Shown here: in pieces, positions 37,485-47,799 of the stretch | Position numbering within the stretch: the stretch's first letter is position 1 | How the letters are laid out: every line of letters starts with the position of its first letter | Assembly (NCBI GenBank): GCA_026692665.1 | Contig: JAPLOF010000054.1 | Span: 106,735-170,734, forward strand | Reading direction: 5' to 3' | Origin: Planctomycetota bacterium | Lineage (GTDB): Bacteria > Planctomycetota > UBA1135 > GCA-002686595 | Length of the DNA stretch: 64,000 bases | The notes under the pieces: generated by a model | Database searches by the model: none | Told to the model about the DNA's origin: nothing | The model's input: only the letters and a program-made list of their open reading frames with translations | Made by a program: the position numbers and the translations under genes

Positions 37485-38870
37485 ATGCCCCGAGTCCACA
37501 GCGCGGTCCTGGCCGCCTTCCTGTCCGTGCCGTGCCTCGTCGCGGCCTGTTCCGGGGGGTCCTCGGGATCGGACGCCGCGGCCCCGGCCGTGAAGCAACG
37601 GGAGGCGGTGCGCGTGCGCACGGCCCTCGTCGAGCGGCGCGAGATGGTGCGCACGATCTCGACGACCACGACCGTCGTGTCGGAGCGCGAGATCGAGATC
37701 ATGCCGCGCGCGAGCGAGGTCGTGACGCGAGTCCTCGTCGAGGAGGGCGACTGGGTCGAGGCTGGCGCCGTGCTCGCCGAGCTCGACCGGCGCGCGTCCC
37801 AGTCGGCGATCGATTCTGCGCGCATCTCCCTGCGCGATGCGGACGACGCGGCCAAGAAGGCGCAGTTCGCGTTGCTCGACGCGCAGAACCGCGTCGCCAC
37901 CACGAAGCTCCGCTGGGAGCAGGCGACCCGCGAGCACGAGCGCAACGAGAAGGCCGGGATGATCTCGGCGCAGGCCCTCGACAACCTGCGGACCGCGCGG
38001 GACACGGCCCAGTCGGAGCACGAGGGCGCCCTGCTCGCCGTGGAACGCGCGCAAAGCGACATCCAGGCGGTCGGGACGCAGAAGGCCAAGGCCGAGGTGG
38101 CGCTCGAGCGAGCCCAACTCGAGGACAGCTACATGGTCCTGTCGGCCCCGTTCCAGGGCACGATCGCGCAGCGCAATCTCAGGGTCGGGGACTCGGCCGG
38201 GAGGATCCGGAACGCGGCCGGCCAGATCGCGTCGGCCTTCGTCCTCACGGACTCGCGCGCTCTGCGCGCCACCGTGAACCGCCCGCAGCGCGAGCTGCCG
38301 ATGTTCCTCGCGGCGCAGAAGGCGGCCCGACAGGCCGCGCTGCACCAGGGGGACGGGGCCGCCCTCGAGATCCGCGCGATGGCCGAGGCCCTCCCCGGGC
38401 GCACCTTCGCGGGCGAGATCCTCCTCGTGAGCCCTTCCATCGATCCAGCCTCCGGATCGTTCCGAGTCACCGTGGGGCTGCCCCCGACCGAGCCCGGCGC
38501 CGCCGGCCTGCTGCCGGGAATGCTGGTGCGCCTCGAGATCGTGACGGAGCGCCACCCCGACGCCCTGGTCGTGCCGAAGCGCGCCCTGCGACGCGAAGGG
38601 GGAACGGACTTCGTGTTCGCCGTCGAGGAGAACCGCGCCCGTCGCATCGAGGTCCGGGAGGGTCTCTCCGACGACGAGTCCACCGAGGTGCTGCCCGTCG
38701 AGGGCGCGCGCCTGGCCGCCGGCGCGCGCGTGATCGTCGTGGGCAACCGCGAGATCGAGGACAAGGCCGAGGTCCTGGAAGAGAGCGTGAACTCCGCACC
38801 GGCCCGGCCGGCCGACGAAGCCGCGACGAAGCCCGCCGCCCCGGCGACCACCGGGACCTCGAAGGGCTGA
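37485..38870 (+). CDS. RND efflux periplasmic adaptor, lipoprotein
   Basis: Lipobox LVAACSG; biotinyl-lipoyl-like EVVTRVLVEEGDWVEAGAVLAELD; coiled-coil hairpin; adjacent RND permeases. Confidence 0.9.
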   Translation: MPRVHSAVLAAFLSVPCLVAACSGGSSGSDAAAPAVKQREAVRVRTALVERREMVRTISTTTTVVSEREIEIMPRASEVVTRVLVEEGDWVEAGAVLAELDRRASQSAIDSARISLRDADDAAKKAQFALLDAQNRVATTKLRWEQATREHERNEKAGMISAQALDNLRTARDTAQSEHEGALLAVERAQSDIQAVGTQKAKAEVALERAQLEDSYMVLSAPFQGTIAQRNLRVGDSAGRIRNAAGQIASAFVLTDSRALRATVNRPQRELPMFLAAQKAARQAALHQGDGAALEIRAMAEALPGRTFAGEILLVSPSIDPASGSFRVTVGLPPTEPGAAGLLPGMLVRLEIVTERHPDALVVPKRALRREGGTDFVFAVEENRARRIEVREGLSDDESTEVLPVEGARLAAGARVIVVGNREIEDKAEVLEESVNSAPARPADEAATKPAAPATTGTSKG

Positions 38871-38874
38871 CCGG

Positions 38875-41800
38875 ATGACACGCCGCGGAGGTCTCCACTC
38901 CGTCCTCGCGCTCGTCACCGCGAGGCCGGTCGCCGTGACGATGATCGTCGTCGCGGCGGCGGTCTTCGGCTGGGTTTCGTTCTCGAAGTTGCGCGTCGAT
39001 CTCCTGCCCGAGATCGGCTACCCGACGCTCACCGTCCGAACGACGTGGGCCGGCGCGGCTCCGGAGGACGTCGAGGACCGCATCTCGGAGCGCGTTCAGG
39101 AGTCGTTGTCGACGCTGCCGCGCCTCGTCCGCGCGAGCTCCGTCTCCCGCGCCGAGACGAGCGACGTGAACCTCGAGTTCGAGTGGGGCACGCCGATGAC
39201 CTTCGCGGTCCAGGACGTGCGCGACCGGCTCGACACGGTGTTCCTGCCCGCGGGCTCCGAGAAGCCGCTGATCCTGCGCTACGACCCGAACCTCGATCCG
39301 GTCCTGCGCATCGCGGTTTCGCTGCCCGACGCGGCGCGCGCGCGGGTCGCGGGGGGCGAGACCGATCCGGCGAAGCAGCGCGAGCGCGAGCTCGTCCAAC
39401 TGCGCTGGCTGGCGGAGAACCGCATCCAGCGCGAGCTCGAGACGATCCCGGGCGTCGCGGCCGTGCAGGTGCGCGGCGGCCTCGTCGAGGAGATCCGCGT
39501 GCGCGTCGATCCGTTCCGGATGGCGGCGCAGGGGCTCGATCCGAAGCTCCTCGCCACGCGCCTCGCGCAAGAGAACCTGAACGCGTCGGGCGGGATGATC
39601 CGCGAGGGTTCGACCGAGTACCTCGTCCGCACGCTGAACGAGTTCACGAACGTCGAGCAGATCGCGGACCTCGCGATCGTGCGCCGGAATGGCGCCGCGA
39701 TCCGCGTCCGCGACGTGGCCATCGTCGAGCGCACGCACGCCGAACGCGAGGTCGTCACGCGCGTCGACGGACGCGAGGCGGTCGAGCTGGCGATCTACCG
39801 CGAGGCCGGCGCCAACATCGTCGCGGTCGCGGACTCCGTCCTGGAGCGCGTGTACGGGACGCCCGCGGAGCAGGAACGGGCGCGCAGCAGCGTCGAGGGC
39901 GGAGGAAAGGGCTCGGGGGCGAACTCGAGCACGAGCGGCTCCGCCGGCTTCGGCGACGGGGCGACCGCGACCTTTCTCGCCCACGTGCTGCGCAAGGACG
40001 CGCACTTCGAGACGCTGTCCGACCAGTCGACCTTCATCCGCGACTCGATCGAGGACGTGAAGAGCTCGGCCTGGCTGGGCGTGCTGTTGACGGTGCTCGT
40101 GATCCGGCTGTCGCTGCGCGCGTTCGTGCCGACCCTGATCATCAGCGTCTCCATCCCGATCTCGGTCATCGTCACGTTCGTGCCGATGTACCTGTCGGGC
40201 GTCTCGCTCAACATCATGTCGCTGGGCGGCCTGGCCCTGGGCATCGGGATGGTCGTCGACGCGTCGATCGTGGTCCTGGAGGCGGTCCAGCGACGGCGCG
40301 ACGCCGGGGAGGCGCCCCTCCAGGCGGCCGTGAACGGCGCGCACGAGGTCGCGGGCGCGATCGCGGGCTCGACGCTCACGAGCGTCGCCGTCTTCGCGCC
40401 GATCGTGTTCGTGCACGGCGTGGCGGGCCGGATCTTCGGCGACCAGGCCCTGACGGTCGTTTCTTCGCTGTCGGTGTCGCTGCTCGTCGCGAGCTTCTTC
40501 ATCCCGGTGCTGGCCTCGCGCTCGATGGACTGGGTCGCCAGCGCCGGTCCACGCGGCGACCTGCGCGCTGCGGTTTCCGGGCTGCGCCCCTCGGTCGCCG
40601 GAGCCCTGGCCGTGGCCGGACGATTCGCGGCCTGGGTCCTCGGATCGCTCGCCTGGCTCCTCACCAGGCTCGGCGGACTCCTCCTGAAACTCGTCGACCT
40701 GGCGCTGAAGCCCCTGCAGATCGTCCACGACCTGGGCTGGAGCCGCGTCGAACGCGCCTATCCGCGCCTCCTCGGAGGAGCCCTGCATCGTCCCTGGCTC
40801 GTGATCGTCGTGGCGGGCGTGCTGCTCGCCTTCGCGGTGCAGCGCGCGCGCAGCCTGGGCTTCGACCTCCTGCCCGAAGTCCACCAGGGCGAGTTCACGT
40901 TCCTGGTCGGCCTGCCGGTCGGGTCGCGCCTCGAAGCGACCGACGAGGCGCTGCAAGAGATCGAGGGCGACGTCCGGAAGATCCCCGGGGTGGCGCACAC
41001 GGCGCTGGTCGTGGGGGTCGAGAAGGACTCGTTGACGCGCGAAATCGAGGGCAAGCACACCGCTCGGCTGACCGTGAAGCTCGACCGCGGCCTGGCCAAC
41101 GAGCGCGACGAGAATCGCCTCGTCGAGGCCGTGCGCGAGCGGATCGAGCGCCATCCCGCGATCCGCTCGGTGTCGCCCCCGTCGCGCCCGACCCCCTTCG
41201 CGATCGATGCACCGGTGCAGATCGAGGTGCTCGGATACGACCTGGACGCCATGCGCGCGGTCGCCGAGGACGTCGCCGCGCGGATGACGGGCGTCGAAGG
41301 CCTGGAGGACGTGCGCACGAGCATCCGACCCGGGCACCCGGAGGCACGGCTCTCGTTCGACCGCGACTCGATGCTCGAGTACGGGCTCGACCTGGCCGCG
41401 GTCTCGCAGCTCGTGCGCGACCAGGTCCTGGGCGACGTCAGCACGCGCTTCCGCGAGGGCGAGGAGCGCATCGACGTGCGCGTCCTGGGCGACGAGTTCG
41501 TCCGGCGCGACCTCGATCGCGTCATGGAGCTCGTCGTCAATCCGACCGCCGCGACACCGGTGCGCCTCTCGGACGTGGCGGTCGTGCGGAACGTGCAGGG
41601 TCCGGCCGAGATCCGTCGCATCGGGAACACGCGCGCGATCCTCGTGACCGCCGCGACCGCGGGGCTCGACCTGGGCGGCGTCAGTGCGAACATCGACCGC
41701 GCGCTGGCCGGCCTGCGCACGCCGGACGACGTCGTCGTGCAGATGGGCGGGCGCAAGCGCGAGATGGACGAAGCCCGCACCAGCCTGGTGTTCGCCCTGC

Positions 41801-42321
41801 TCCTGGCCCTGTTCCTCGTCTACGCGGTCATGGCGGCGCAGTTCGAGTCGCTCGTGCAGCCGCTCATCGTGCTCCTCACCGTGCCCCTGGCCGCGATCGG
41901 CGTGATCTTCGCCCTGAGCTGGCTCGCGATGCCGGTCTCGGTCGTCGTCTTCATCGGCCTGATCCTCCTGGCCGGAATCGTCGTCAACAACGCGATCGTG
42001 CTCCTGGAGCGCGTGAACCAGACGCGCGCCGAGGGCCTGGGCGTGCGCGAGTCGCTCATGGAAGCCTGTGCCACGCGGCTGCGCCCGATCTACATGACGA
42101 CGAACACGACCCTGCTCGGGATGCTGCCCTTGACGGGCTGGCTCGCGGCCATTCCCGGGCTGTCGGCGCTCTCGGGCGGGGCGGGCGCCGAACTGCGCGC
42201 ACCCCTCGCGGTGACCGTCATCGCGGGCCTCCTCCTGTCGACCCTCCTGACGCTGCTCGTGATCCCGTGCGCGTACCACATCGTCTACGGACGCAGCCGC
42301 AGCGAGGAGGCGCGCCCGTGA
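38875..42321 (+). CDS. RND efflux permease 1
   Basis: 1148 aa; ARPVAVTMIVVAAAVFGWVSFSKLRVDLLPEIGYPTLTV; TM4 GIGMVVDASIVVLEAV. Confidence 0.93.
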   Translation: MTRRGGLHSVLALVTARPVAVTMIVVAAAVFGWVSFSKLRVDLLPEIGYPTLTVRTTWAGAAPEDVEDRISERVQESLSTLPRLVRASSVSRAETSDVNLEFEWGTPMTFAVQDVRDRLDTVFLPAGSEKPLILRYDPNLDPVLRIAVSLPDAARARVAGGETDPAKQRERELVQLRWLAENRIQRELETIPGVAAVQVRGGLVEEIRVRVDPFRMAAQGLDPKLLATRLAQENLNASGGMIREGSTEYLVRTLNEFTNVEQIADLAIVRRNGAAIRVRDVAIVERTHAEREVVTRVDGREAVELAIYREAGANIVAVADSVLERVYGTPAEQERARSSVEGGGKGSGANSSTSGSAGFGDGATATFLAHVLRKDAHFETLSDQSTFIRDSIEDVKSSAWLGVLLTVLVIRLSLRAFVPTLIISVSIPISVIVTFVPMYLSGVSLNIMSLGGLALGIGMVVDASIVVLEAVQRRRDAGEAPLQAAVNGAHEVAGAIAGSTLTSVAVFAPIVFVHGVAGRIFGDQALTVVSSLSVSLLVASFFIPVLASRSMDWVASAGPRGDLRAAVSGLRPSVAGALAVAGRFAAWVLGSLAWLLTRLGGLLLKLVDLALKPLQIVHDLGWSRVERAYPRLLGGALHRPWLVIVVAGVLLAFAVQRARSLGFDLLPEVHQGEFTFLVGLPVGSRLEATDEALQEIEGDVRKIPGVAHTALVVGVEKDSLTREIEGKHTARLTVKLDRGLANERDENRLVEAVRERIERHPAIRSVSPPSRPTPFAIDAPVQIEVLGYDLDAMRAVAEDVAARMTGVEGLEDVRTSIRPGHPEARLSFDRDSMLEYGLDLAAVSQLVRDQVLGDVSTRFREGEERIDVRVLGDEFVRRDLDRVMELVVNPTAATPVRLSDVAVVRNVQGPAEIRRIGNTRAILVTAATAGLDLGGVSANIDRALAGLRTPDDVVVQMGGRKREMDEARTSLVFALLLALFLVYAVMAAQFESLVQPLIVLLTVPLAAIGVIFALSWLAMPVSVVVFIGLILLAGIVVNNAIVLLERVNQTRAEGLGVRESLMEACATRLRPIYMTTNTTLLGMLPLTGWLAAIPGLSALSGGAGAELRAPLAVTVIAGLLLSTLLTLLVIPCAYHIVYGRSRSEEARP

Positions 42322-45300
42322 GCGATCCCCGGATCGATCGCGACGGGCCGGAGTCGGCCGGACACGACCGCGGCGGCGTGCACCGCATCCTGCTGGGAAG
42401 GCCCGTACTCCTGCTCGTGCTCTTCGCCTGCGTCTTCGTGATCGGCGGCATCGCGATCCGCGAGATCCCGCTGCAGATGATGCCCGACGGTTTCAGCCGG
42501 CCGGGCTTGCAGATCTTCGTGTCCAACGCCGGCGCGGGCGCGGCGGAGAACGAGGAGCAGGTCACCCAGCCGATCGAGGAGGAGCTGCGCACGCTGTCCG
42601 GCATCGAGAGCATCCAGAGCTCGACCCGTCAGGACTCCGTGTTCGTGTGGCTCGGATTCCGCGGCGACGTCGACATGGACCTGGCCAAGGCCGAGGTGCG
42701 CGACCGGATCGAGCGCGCGCGCCCGAAGCTCCCCAGCACCGTCGACGAGGTCGGGATCTGGTCCTGGAGCCAGGGCAGCATGCCCATCGCGTTCGTCGCG
42801 ATCCTCCACGACGGCGACTCCCCGCGTAACGACTTCCTGCTGGAGGAGGTCATCCAGCGCCGGATCGAAGGCGTCGACGGTGTCGGCAAGGTCGAGGTCT
42901 GGGGCACGCTGGCGGATTCGTTGCGCATCCTCCTCGACGAGGATCGCGTGATCGCGGCGGGCCTCGACCTGGGCGCGCTCATCCGCCGCCTCTCCACGGA
43001 CAATTTCGCGCAGCCGCTGGGCGAGCTCGAGGACGGCGGCCGGCGCATCCTGCTGCGGTCGGACATGCGCTTCACGAGCATCGCCGAGGTCGAGGACTAC
43101 CCCATCGGCGGCGGCCTGCGCGTCCGCGACGTCGGCCGCGTCGAGATGGTGAAGTCGGTGCGCCAGCAGCTCTCGCGCATCGACGGCCGCTACTCGTACT
43201 TCGCGCAGGTCGAAAAGGACAGTCGCTCGAATGCCGTCGACACGAGCCGCCGCCTGCGCGAGATGCTGAAGCAGCTCGAGAAGGCCCCCGAGCTCGAGGG
43301 ACACTTCCAGTTCGTGACCGTGTTCGACCAGGGCGAGTTCATCGAGAACTCGCTCTCCGCCCTGACCAGCACGGCGGTCGAGGGCGGGTTGCTCGCCGTC
43401 GGCATCCTGTTCCTGTTCCTGTGGCGGATCCGCCTGACGCTCCTGGTGGCGCTGTCGATCCCCTTCTCGACGCTGGTCGCGCTGGCCTACGGCTACTTCA
43501 GCGGCGGCTCGTTCAACGTGCTCACGATGATGGGCATCACCCTGGCCATGGGGATGCTGGTCGACAACTCGATCGTGGTCATCGAGAACATCACGCGCAA
43601 GAAGGCCCTCGGTCTGAGCGCCGGCGCGGCCTGCTCCGAGGGGGCCGGCGAAGTCGGCCTCGCCGTGCTGCTCTCGACCCTGACCACCGTCGTCGTGTTC
43701 GCGCCGCTGATCTTCCTGGGCGAGAACCCCCAGTTCCGGCTGATCTTCGGCGAGATCGGGAAACCACTGTGCGTCTCGCTCCTGGCGAGCCTCCTGGCCG
43801 CGCTGGTCTTCCTGCCGGTGCAGGCGCGACTCGCGCTCGGGCCCCGACCGCCGTGGCTCGAGGCCCTGGCGACGCGGCTCGCCCCGGTCGGCGCCGTGCC
43901 GGCGCGCGGAGTCGCGTGGGTGTACGGCGGCCTGCGTGCCGCCGCGCACGCCGGCCTGGCGGTGTTGTCGCGAGTGCTGTCCATGGTTCTGGCGCTCGCG
44001 ACCCCGCTGCGGTGGGTGCTCGCCGTGGGCCTCGTCGCGCTCGGCGCATGGCGCACCTGGACGGCTCTGCCGGCCTTCGCGACCGCGCTGGCGAGCCAAC
44101 CGTACGACCTCGCGCCGCGCGGGCTCCTCTTGCCCGGCGCGACCGTGTTCCTGCCGGCCGCGGCCGCGCTGCTCGGCGCGGCGCTGTGCATCTTCGGGTT
44201 GCCGCGCTGGAAGGCGCGGGTCGCGCCCTGGCGCAGCACGACGAAGGCCACGATCCCCGCGGGCAACTCGATCGTCGACTTCGTCGTGGGCGCGAATCAC
44301 GCGCTCGTCGAATGGAGCCTGCGCCGGCGCCTGGCCGCGACGGGCATCGCCACCGTCGTGCTCCTCTCGATCGCGATTCCGGCGACGAACATGAAGGTGG
44401 CCTCGTTCGGCCAGGACCAGGACTCGTCGCGCATCAACTTCTGGGTCGAGCTCGAGGAGAACTTCACGCTCGCCGACGCCGAGAGCGAGATGGGCCACTA
44501 CGAGGACGCCGTCAACGCGTTGCGTCCCTCGTGGGGCTTCTCGCGCGTGCTCACACGCTTCAACAACCAGGGCGGCCGCGTCAGCATCTTCTGGGACGCC
44601 GCCCCCTCGCAGTCCGAGATGGAGGGCTACCGGCGGTCGCTGCGCGACGCGCTGCCGCGGATCGCGGGCCACAAGCTGCAGTTCACCGACGGCGACGGAC
44701 CCGGCTCCGGCGACAAGACCGTCGTCACCTTCCGCCTCGTGGGTCCGGACTCCGAGGCTCTCGAGGAGATCGGCGCGCGCGCGGTGGCCCTGCTCGAGGA
44801 CGTCCCGGGACTGTCCGACCTGCGATCGCCACTCTCCGCGGCGCCGCCGCAGGTCCGTCTGAACTTCGACACCGACGTGGCGCAGCAGCTCGGCTTGACG
44901 GCGCAGGACGCGCTGCAGAACGTGTCCTGGGCGCTGCGCGGCATGCAGCTGCCGCGCTACCAGGAACCCGGCCGCGAGGTGCCGTTCCTGATCGAGTACG
45001 ACGAGGCCGAGACGGCCGGTCTGGGCACGCTGCGCGACCTGAACGTCTACACGAAGGACTCCGCCATCCCGCTCTCGAGCTTCGCCGATCTCGAGTTCGG
45101 TCGAGGTCAGCGCACGATCGAGCGCACGGACGGCCAAGCGAGCTTCACGATCCAGGCCAAGGTGGACTCGCCCGCGCGTCAGACGGAACTCTCGCAGGCC
45201 GGGCGGCGTGCGTTGGGCGCACTCGACCTGCCGCGCGGCTACGAGATCGCGGACGAGAGCCTGGCCAACGTCCAGGTGGAGGAGGAGATGCGCGACATCT

Positions 45301-45863
45301 GGGGCGCCCTGGCGCTTTCGGTGGTCCTCGTGTTCCTGCTCATGGGCATCCTGTTCGAGTCGTTCGTGCTGCCCGTGTCGGTCCTGTTCACGATCCCCTT
45401 CGCCGTCGTGGGCTCGTATTGGACGCTGTGGCTCACCGGGACCGCGATGGACTCCGTGGGCTGGATCGGGATCATCGTCCTGGTCGGCGTCGTCGTGAAC
45501 AACGGGATCGTGCTCGTGGACCGCATCACGCAGCTGCGCGCCGAGGGATTCGAGCGCGGCCGCGCCGTCGTCGACGCCTGCGCCCAGCGCGTGCGACCCA
45601 TCCTCATGACGGCGCTCACCTCCGTCATCGGCCTGATCCCGATGGCGATGTCGGAGCCGCACGGCGAGGGCATCGACTATCGCGCGCTGGCGACCTGCGT
45701 CGCGGGCGGATTGTCGGCCAGCACCCTCTTCACCTTGTGGGTCGTGCCGCTCGCCTACACGGTCATCGACGACCTGTCCGTGGCCCTGAGGACGCAGCTC
45801 GCCTGGGCCGCACGCCGAGGCGGGCGGACGGGTGAGGCGACACCAGAGTCCGCGTCGAACTGA
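42318..45863 (+). CDS. RND efflux permease 2
   Basis: GTG start overlaps permease 1 stop; IREIPLQMMPDGFSRPGLQIFV; TM4 AMGMLVDNSIVVIENI; C-terminal GVVVNNGIVLVDRI. Confidence 0.93.
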   Translation: MSDPRIDRDGPESAGHDRGGVHRILLGRPVLLLVLFACVFVIGGIAIREIPLQMMPDGFSRPGLQIFVSNAGAGAAENEEQVTQPIEEELRTLSGIESIQSSTRQDSVFVWLGFRGDVDMDLAKAEVRDRIERARPKLPSTVDEVGIWSWSQGSMPIAFVAILHDGDSPRNDFLLEEVIQRRIEGVDGVGKVEVWGTLADSLRILLDEDRVIAAGLDLGALIRRLSTDNFAQPLGELEDGGRRILLRSDMRFTSIAEVEDYPIGGGLRVRDVGRVEMVKSVRQQLSRIDGRYSYFAQVEKDSRSNAVDTSRRLREMLKQLEKAPELEGHFQFVTVFDQGEFIENSLSALTSTAVEGGLLAVGILFLFLWRIRLTLLVALSIPFSTLVALAYGYFSGGSFNVLTMMGITLAMGMLVDNSIVVIENITRKKALGLSAGAACSEGAGEVGLAVLLSTLTTVVVFAPLIFLGENPQFRLIFGEIGKPLCVSLLASLLAALVFLPVQARLALGPRPPWLEALATRLAPVGAVPARGVAWVYGGLRAAAHAGLAVLSRVLSMVLALATPLRWVLAVGLVALGAWRTWTALPAFATALASQPYDLAPRGLLLPGATVFLPAAAALLGAALCIFGLPRWKARVAPWRSTTKATIPAGNSIVDFVVGANHALVEWSLRRRLAATGIATVVLLSIAIPATNMKVASFGQDQDSSRINFWVELEENFTLADAESEMGHYEDAVNALRPSWGFSRVLTRFNNQGGRVSIFWDAAPSQSEMEGYRRSLRDALPRIAGHKLQFTDGDGPGSGDKTVVTFRLVGPDSEALEEIGARAVALLEDVPGLSDLRSPLSAAPPQVRLNFDTDVAQQLGLTAQDALQNVSWALRGMQLPRYQEPGREVPFLIEYDEAETAGLGTLRDLNVYTKDSAIPLSSFADLEFGRGQRTIERTDGQASFTIQAKVDSPARQTELSQAGRRALGALDLPRGYEIADESLANVQVEEEMRDIWGALALSVVLVFLLMGILFESFVLPVSVLFTIPFAVVGSYWTLWLTGTAMDSVGWIGIIVLVGVVVNNGIVLVDRITQLRAEGFERGRAVVDACAQRVRPILMTALTSVIGLIPMAMSEPHGEGIDYRALATCVAGGLSASTLFTLWVVPLAYTVIDDLSVALRTQLAWAARRGGRTGEATPESASN

Positions 45864-45933
45864 CGGGATCGCACGGGGCCGGAAGTCGCGTCCCCCGAAA
45901 TCGCGATCGGGCGTATCTTGAGGCTCCCCCCCC

Positions 45934-47262
45934 ATGGACCGCTCGCCCGAGCTCGCGCCCCTCCGTGTCGATCCCGTTCCGGGAGCGGTGCTGGTCGACT
46001 TCGAGAACCTCGTCTACGGGCTCGCCCACCACCACGGCGCCGAACAGCTCGTCGAGGCCGCCTGCCTGCCGACCCTGTGCGCCTTGCTGCGCGAGCTCGC
46101 GCACCCGGGCGTGCGGCGCGCGTACGGCGATTGGCGCGTTCGCGACCTGAACCAGTTCCAGGTCGAGCTCTACCGGAACGGGTTCGAGATCGTGCAGGTG
46201 CTCGGCCGGCTCGCCCAGGGCGCGCGCAAGAACGCGAGCGACATCCGCCTCGCGGTGGACGCCGTCGAGCTCGCGCTGCGCGAACCGCACCTGCGGCGAT
46301 TCGTGATCGTCTCCGGCGATCGCGACATGATCGAGGTCGTCCGTTGCCTGCAGAAGCACGGCCGCGAGGTGTTCGTGATCGCGGCCGACTGGAGCGCCAG
46401 CGCGGACCTCTCCGACGTGTGCGACCGTTTCCTGCCCTACTCGGAGGTCCAGCGCCGCGCCGGGCTCGTGCTGAACGCGCGTCCCACGGTGGCGGATCGG
46501 GCCTTCGGGGAGCTGCGCGCCGTGCTGCGCGATCTGTTGGCGACGGAACGCGACGCACCCTGGTGCGGCACGGAGCTGAAACGGGAACTCCTCGCCCGGC
46601 ATGGAGAGCGATTCGCCGAGGAGGACTACGGCGCGCCGAGCTTCCAGAGGCTCCTCGAGAAGATGCCCGACATCGCGCGCATCGAGCCGCGGCTCGCGGG
46701 CGACATCCTGGTCCACCCCGTCGCTCCGGTGGGCGCCGAGGAAGTGTCCCTATCCGCGCGGGGCACGGGGATCCGTGCCGTGCTGCCCGGGCAGAGCCAG
46801 CTCGTCGCGCGCGCGCGGCTCGCGAACTACCGCTACGAGGGCGACCCGGAGCGCCGACGCCGGATCCTGCGCGCGATCCACGACGCGGCGCGGGCCCGGC
46901 CGGACTTCAGCCTCGCGGAGGTGCGCACGGCGATGTCAGCGCCCGACTCCGGCGTGGGCATGCGCCCCGGGGACGTGAACAAGTGCTGGACCGTCCTCTA
47001 CCAGGGCCGGGCGTTCCGCCAGACGACCCACGACGCGATCACGCCGATGCAGTTCCGGCGGCACGCGCTCGCTCCCGAGGTCACCGACGCGGAGCAGGTC
47101 GTGCGCATCTACGAGCGCTGCATCGTCTACAAGCTGCTCGAGAACTCGCGCGGCGAGCCGACGGCCCAGGAGGTGCGCGTCCTCCTGGGGCTGCAGGAGG
47201 AGGACCTGGGCTGGTGCGCGGGCCTCCTGGATGAGGCTCGGCGCCTGTTGCTCGCCACGTAG
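45934..47262 (+). CDS. NYN-domain (PIN-like) putative ribonuclease with C-terminal LOTUS/OST-HTH-like region
   Basis: GAVLVDFENLVYGL...ASDIRLAVDAVELALREPHLRRFVIVSGDRDMIEVVRCLQKHGREVFVI is NYN; CGTELKRELLARHGERFAEEDYGAPSFQRLLEKMPDIARIE is OST-HTH-like. Confidence 0.8.
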   Translation: MDRSPELAPLRVDPVPGAVLVDFENLVYGLAHHHGAEQLVEAACLPTLCALLRELAHPGVRRAYGDWRVRDLNQFQVELYRNGFEIVQVLGRLAQGARKNASDIRLAVDAVELALREPHLRRFVIVSGDRDMIEVVRCLQKHGREVFVIAADWSASADLSDVCDRFLPYSEVQRRAGLVLNARPTVADRAFGELRAVLRDLLATERDAPWCGTELKRELLARHGERFAEEDYGAPSFQRLLEKMPDIARIEPRLAGDILVHPVAPVGAEEVSLSARGTGIRAVLPGQSQLVARARLANYRYEGDPERRRRILRAIHDAARARPDFSLAEVRTAMSAPDSGVGMRPGDVNKCWTVLYQGRAFRQTTHDAITPMQFRRHALAPEVTDAEQVVRIYERCIVYKLLENSRGEPTAQEVRVLLGLQEEDLGWCAGLLDEARRLLLAT

Positions 47263-47299
47263 CGCGGACGCCTCGCTTTCGCGTACAGTCCCGCGTTCC

Positions 47300-47797
47300 A
47301 TGGCAGTGGATACGAACGCGGCGGAGCGCCCCCGACCGACACGACCCGGTACGGTCGTGGGCATCGTGGTGGCGAGCTTCCACGAGGAGCTCACGGGGGC
47401 CATGGCCGATTCGGCCGAGAGCGAGCTCCTCGCGTGCGGCCTCGACGGGGACGACGTGATCGTCGTGCGCGTGCCGGGGTCCTTCGAGCTGCCGATCGTC
47501 GCGCGCCGGCTGGCGGCCTCGGGCGAGGTCGATGCGGTGCTGTGCTTCGGGCTCGTGCTGCGTGGCGAGACGGAGCACGACCGCTGGGTCGCCGAGGGCT
47601 GCGTGCACGGCCTGATGCAGGCGAGCCTCGAGACGGACGTGCCGATCCACCTCGGGGTCCTCACCTGTGCGACGATGGAACAGGCGCGCGCGCGCGCCCT
47701 GCCGCTCGAACTGGGCGGTCGCGAGGACAAGGGGCGCGAGGTCGCGCGCGCCGCGATCGAGACGTTGCTGGCGTTGGACGAGATCGAGGAACTCTGA
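47300..47797 (+). CDS. ribH: 6,7-dimethyl-8-ribityllumazine synthase
   Basis: VPGSFELPIVARRLA, CFGLVLRGETEHDRWVAEG, LGVLTCATMEQARAR. Confidence 0.93.
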   Translation: MAVDTNAAERPRPTRPGTVVGIVVASFHEELTGAMADSAESELLACGLDGDDVIVVRVPGSFELPIVARRLAASGEVDAVLCFGLVLRGETEHDRWVAEGCVHGLMQASLETDVPIHLGVLTCATMEQARARALPLELGGREDKGREVARAAIETLLALDEIEEL

Positions 47798-47799
47798 GC

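Noticed and set aside
40240-40290. Unusual single-Asp TM4 motifs (VVDAS / LVDNS) in the two RND permeases
   Set aside because: Single-Asp versions are common among RND families, so not evidence of novelty.
38467-42279. Very long minus-strand ORF (1270 aa) antisense to RND permease 1
   Set aside because: Antisense shadow of a strongly supported gene in high-GC DNA; composition (DRE/HAR-rich) is not protein-like and no domain is visible.
39045-45863. 2272-aa plus ORF spanning both permeases
   Set aside because: Only the part from 42318 is the real permease 2; the N-terminal extension is out-of-frame translation of permease 1.
42285-45935. 1216-aa minus-strand ORF antisense to RND permease 2
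   Set aside because: Same high-GC shadow effect; the plus strand encodes a clear RND permease.
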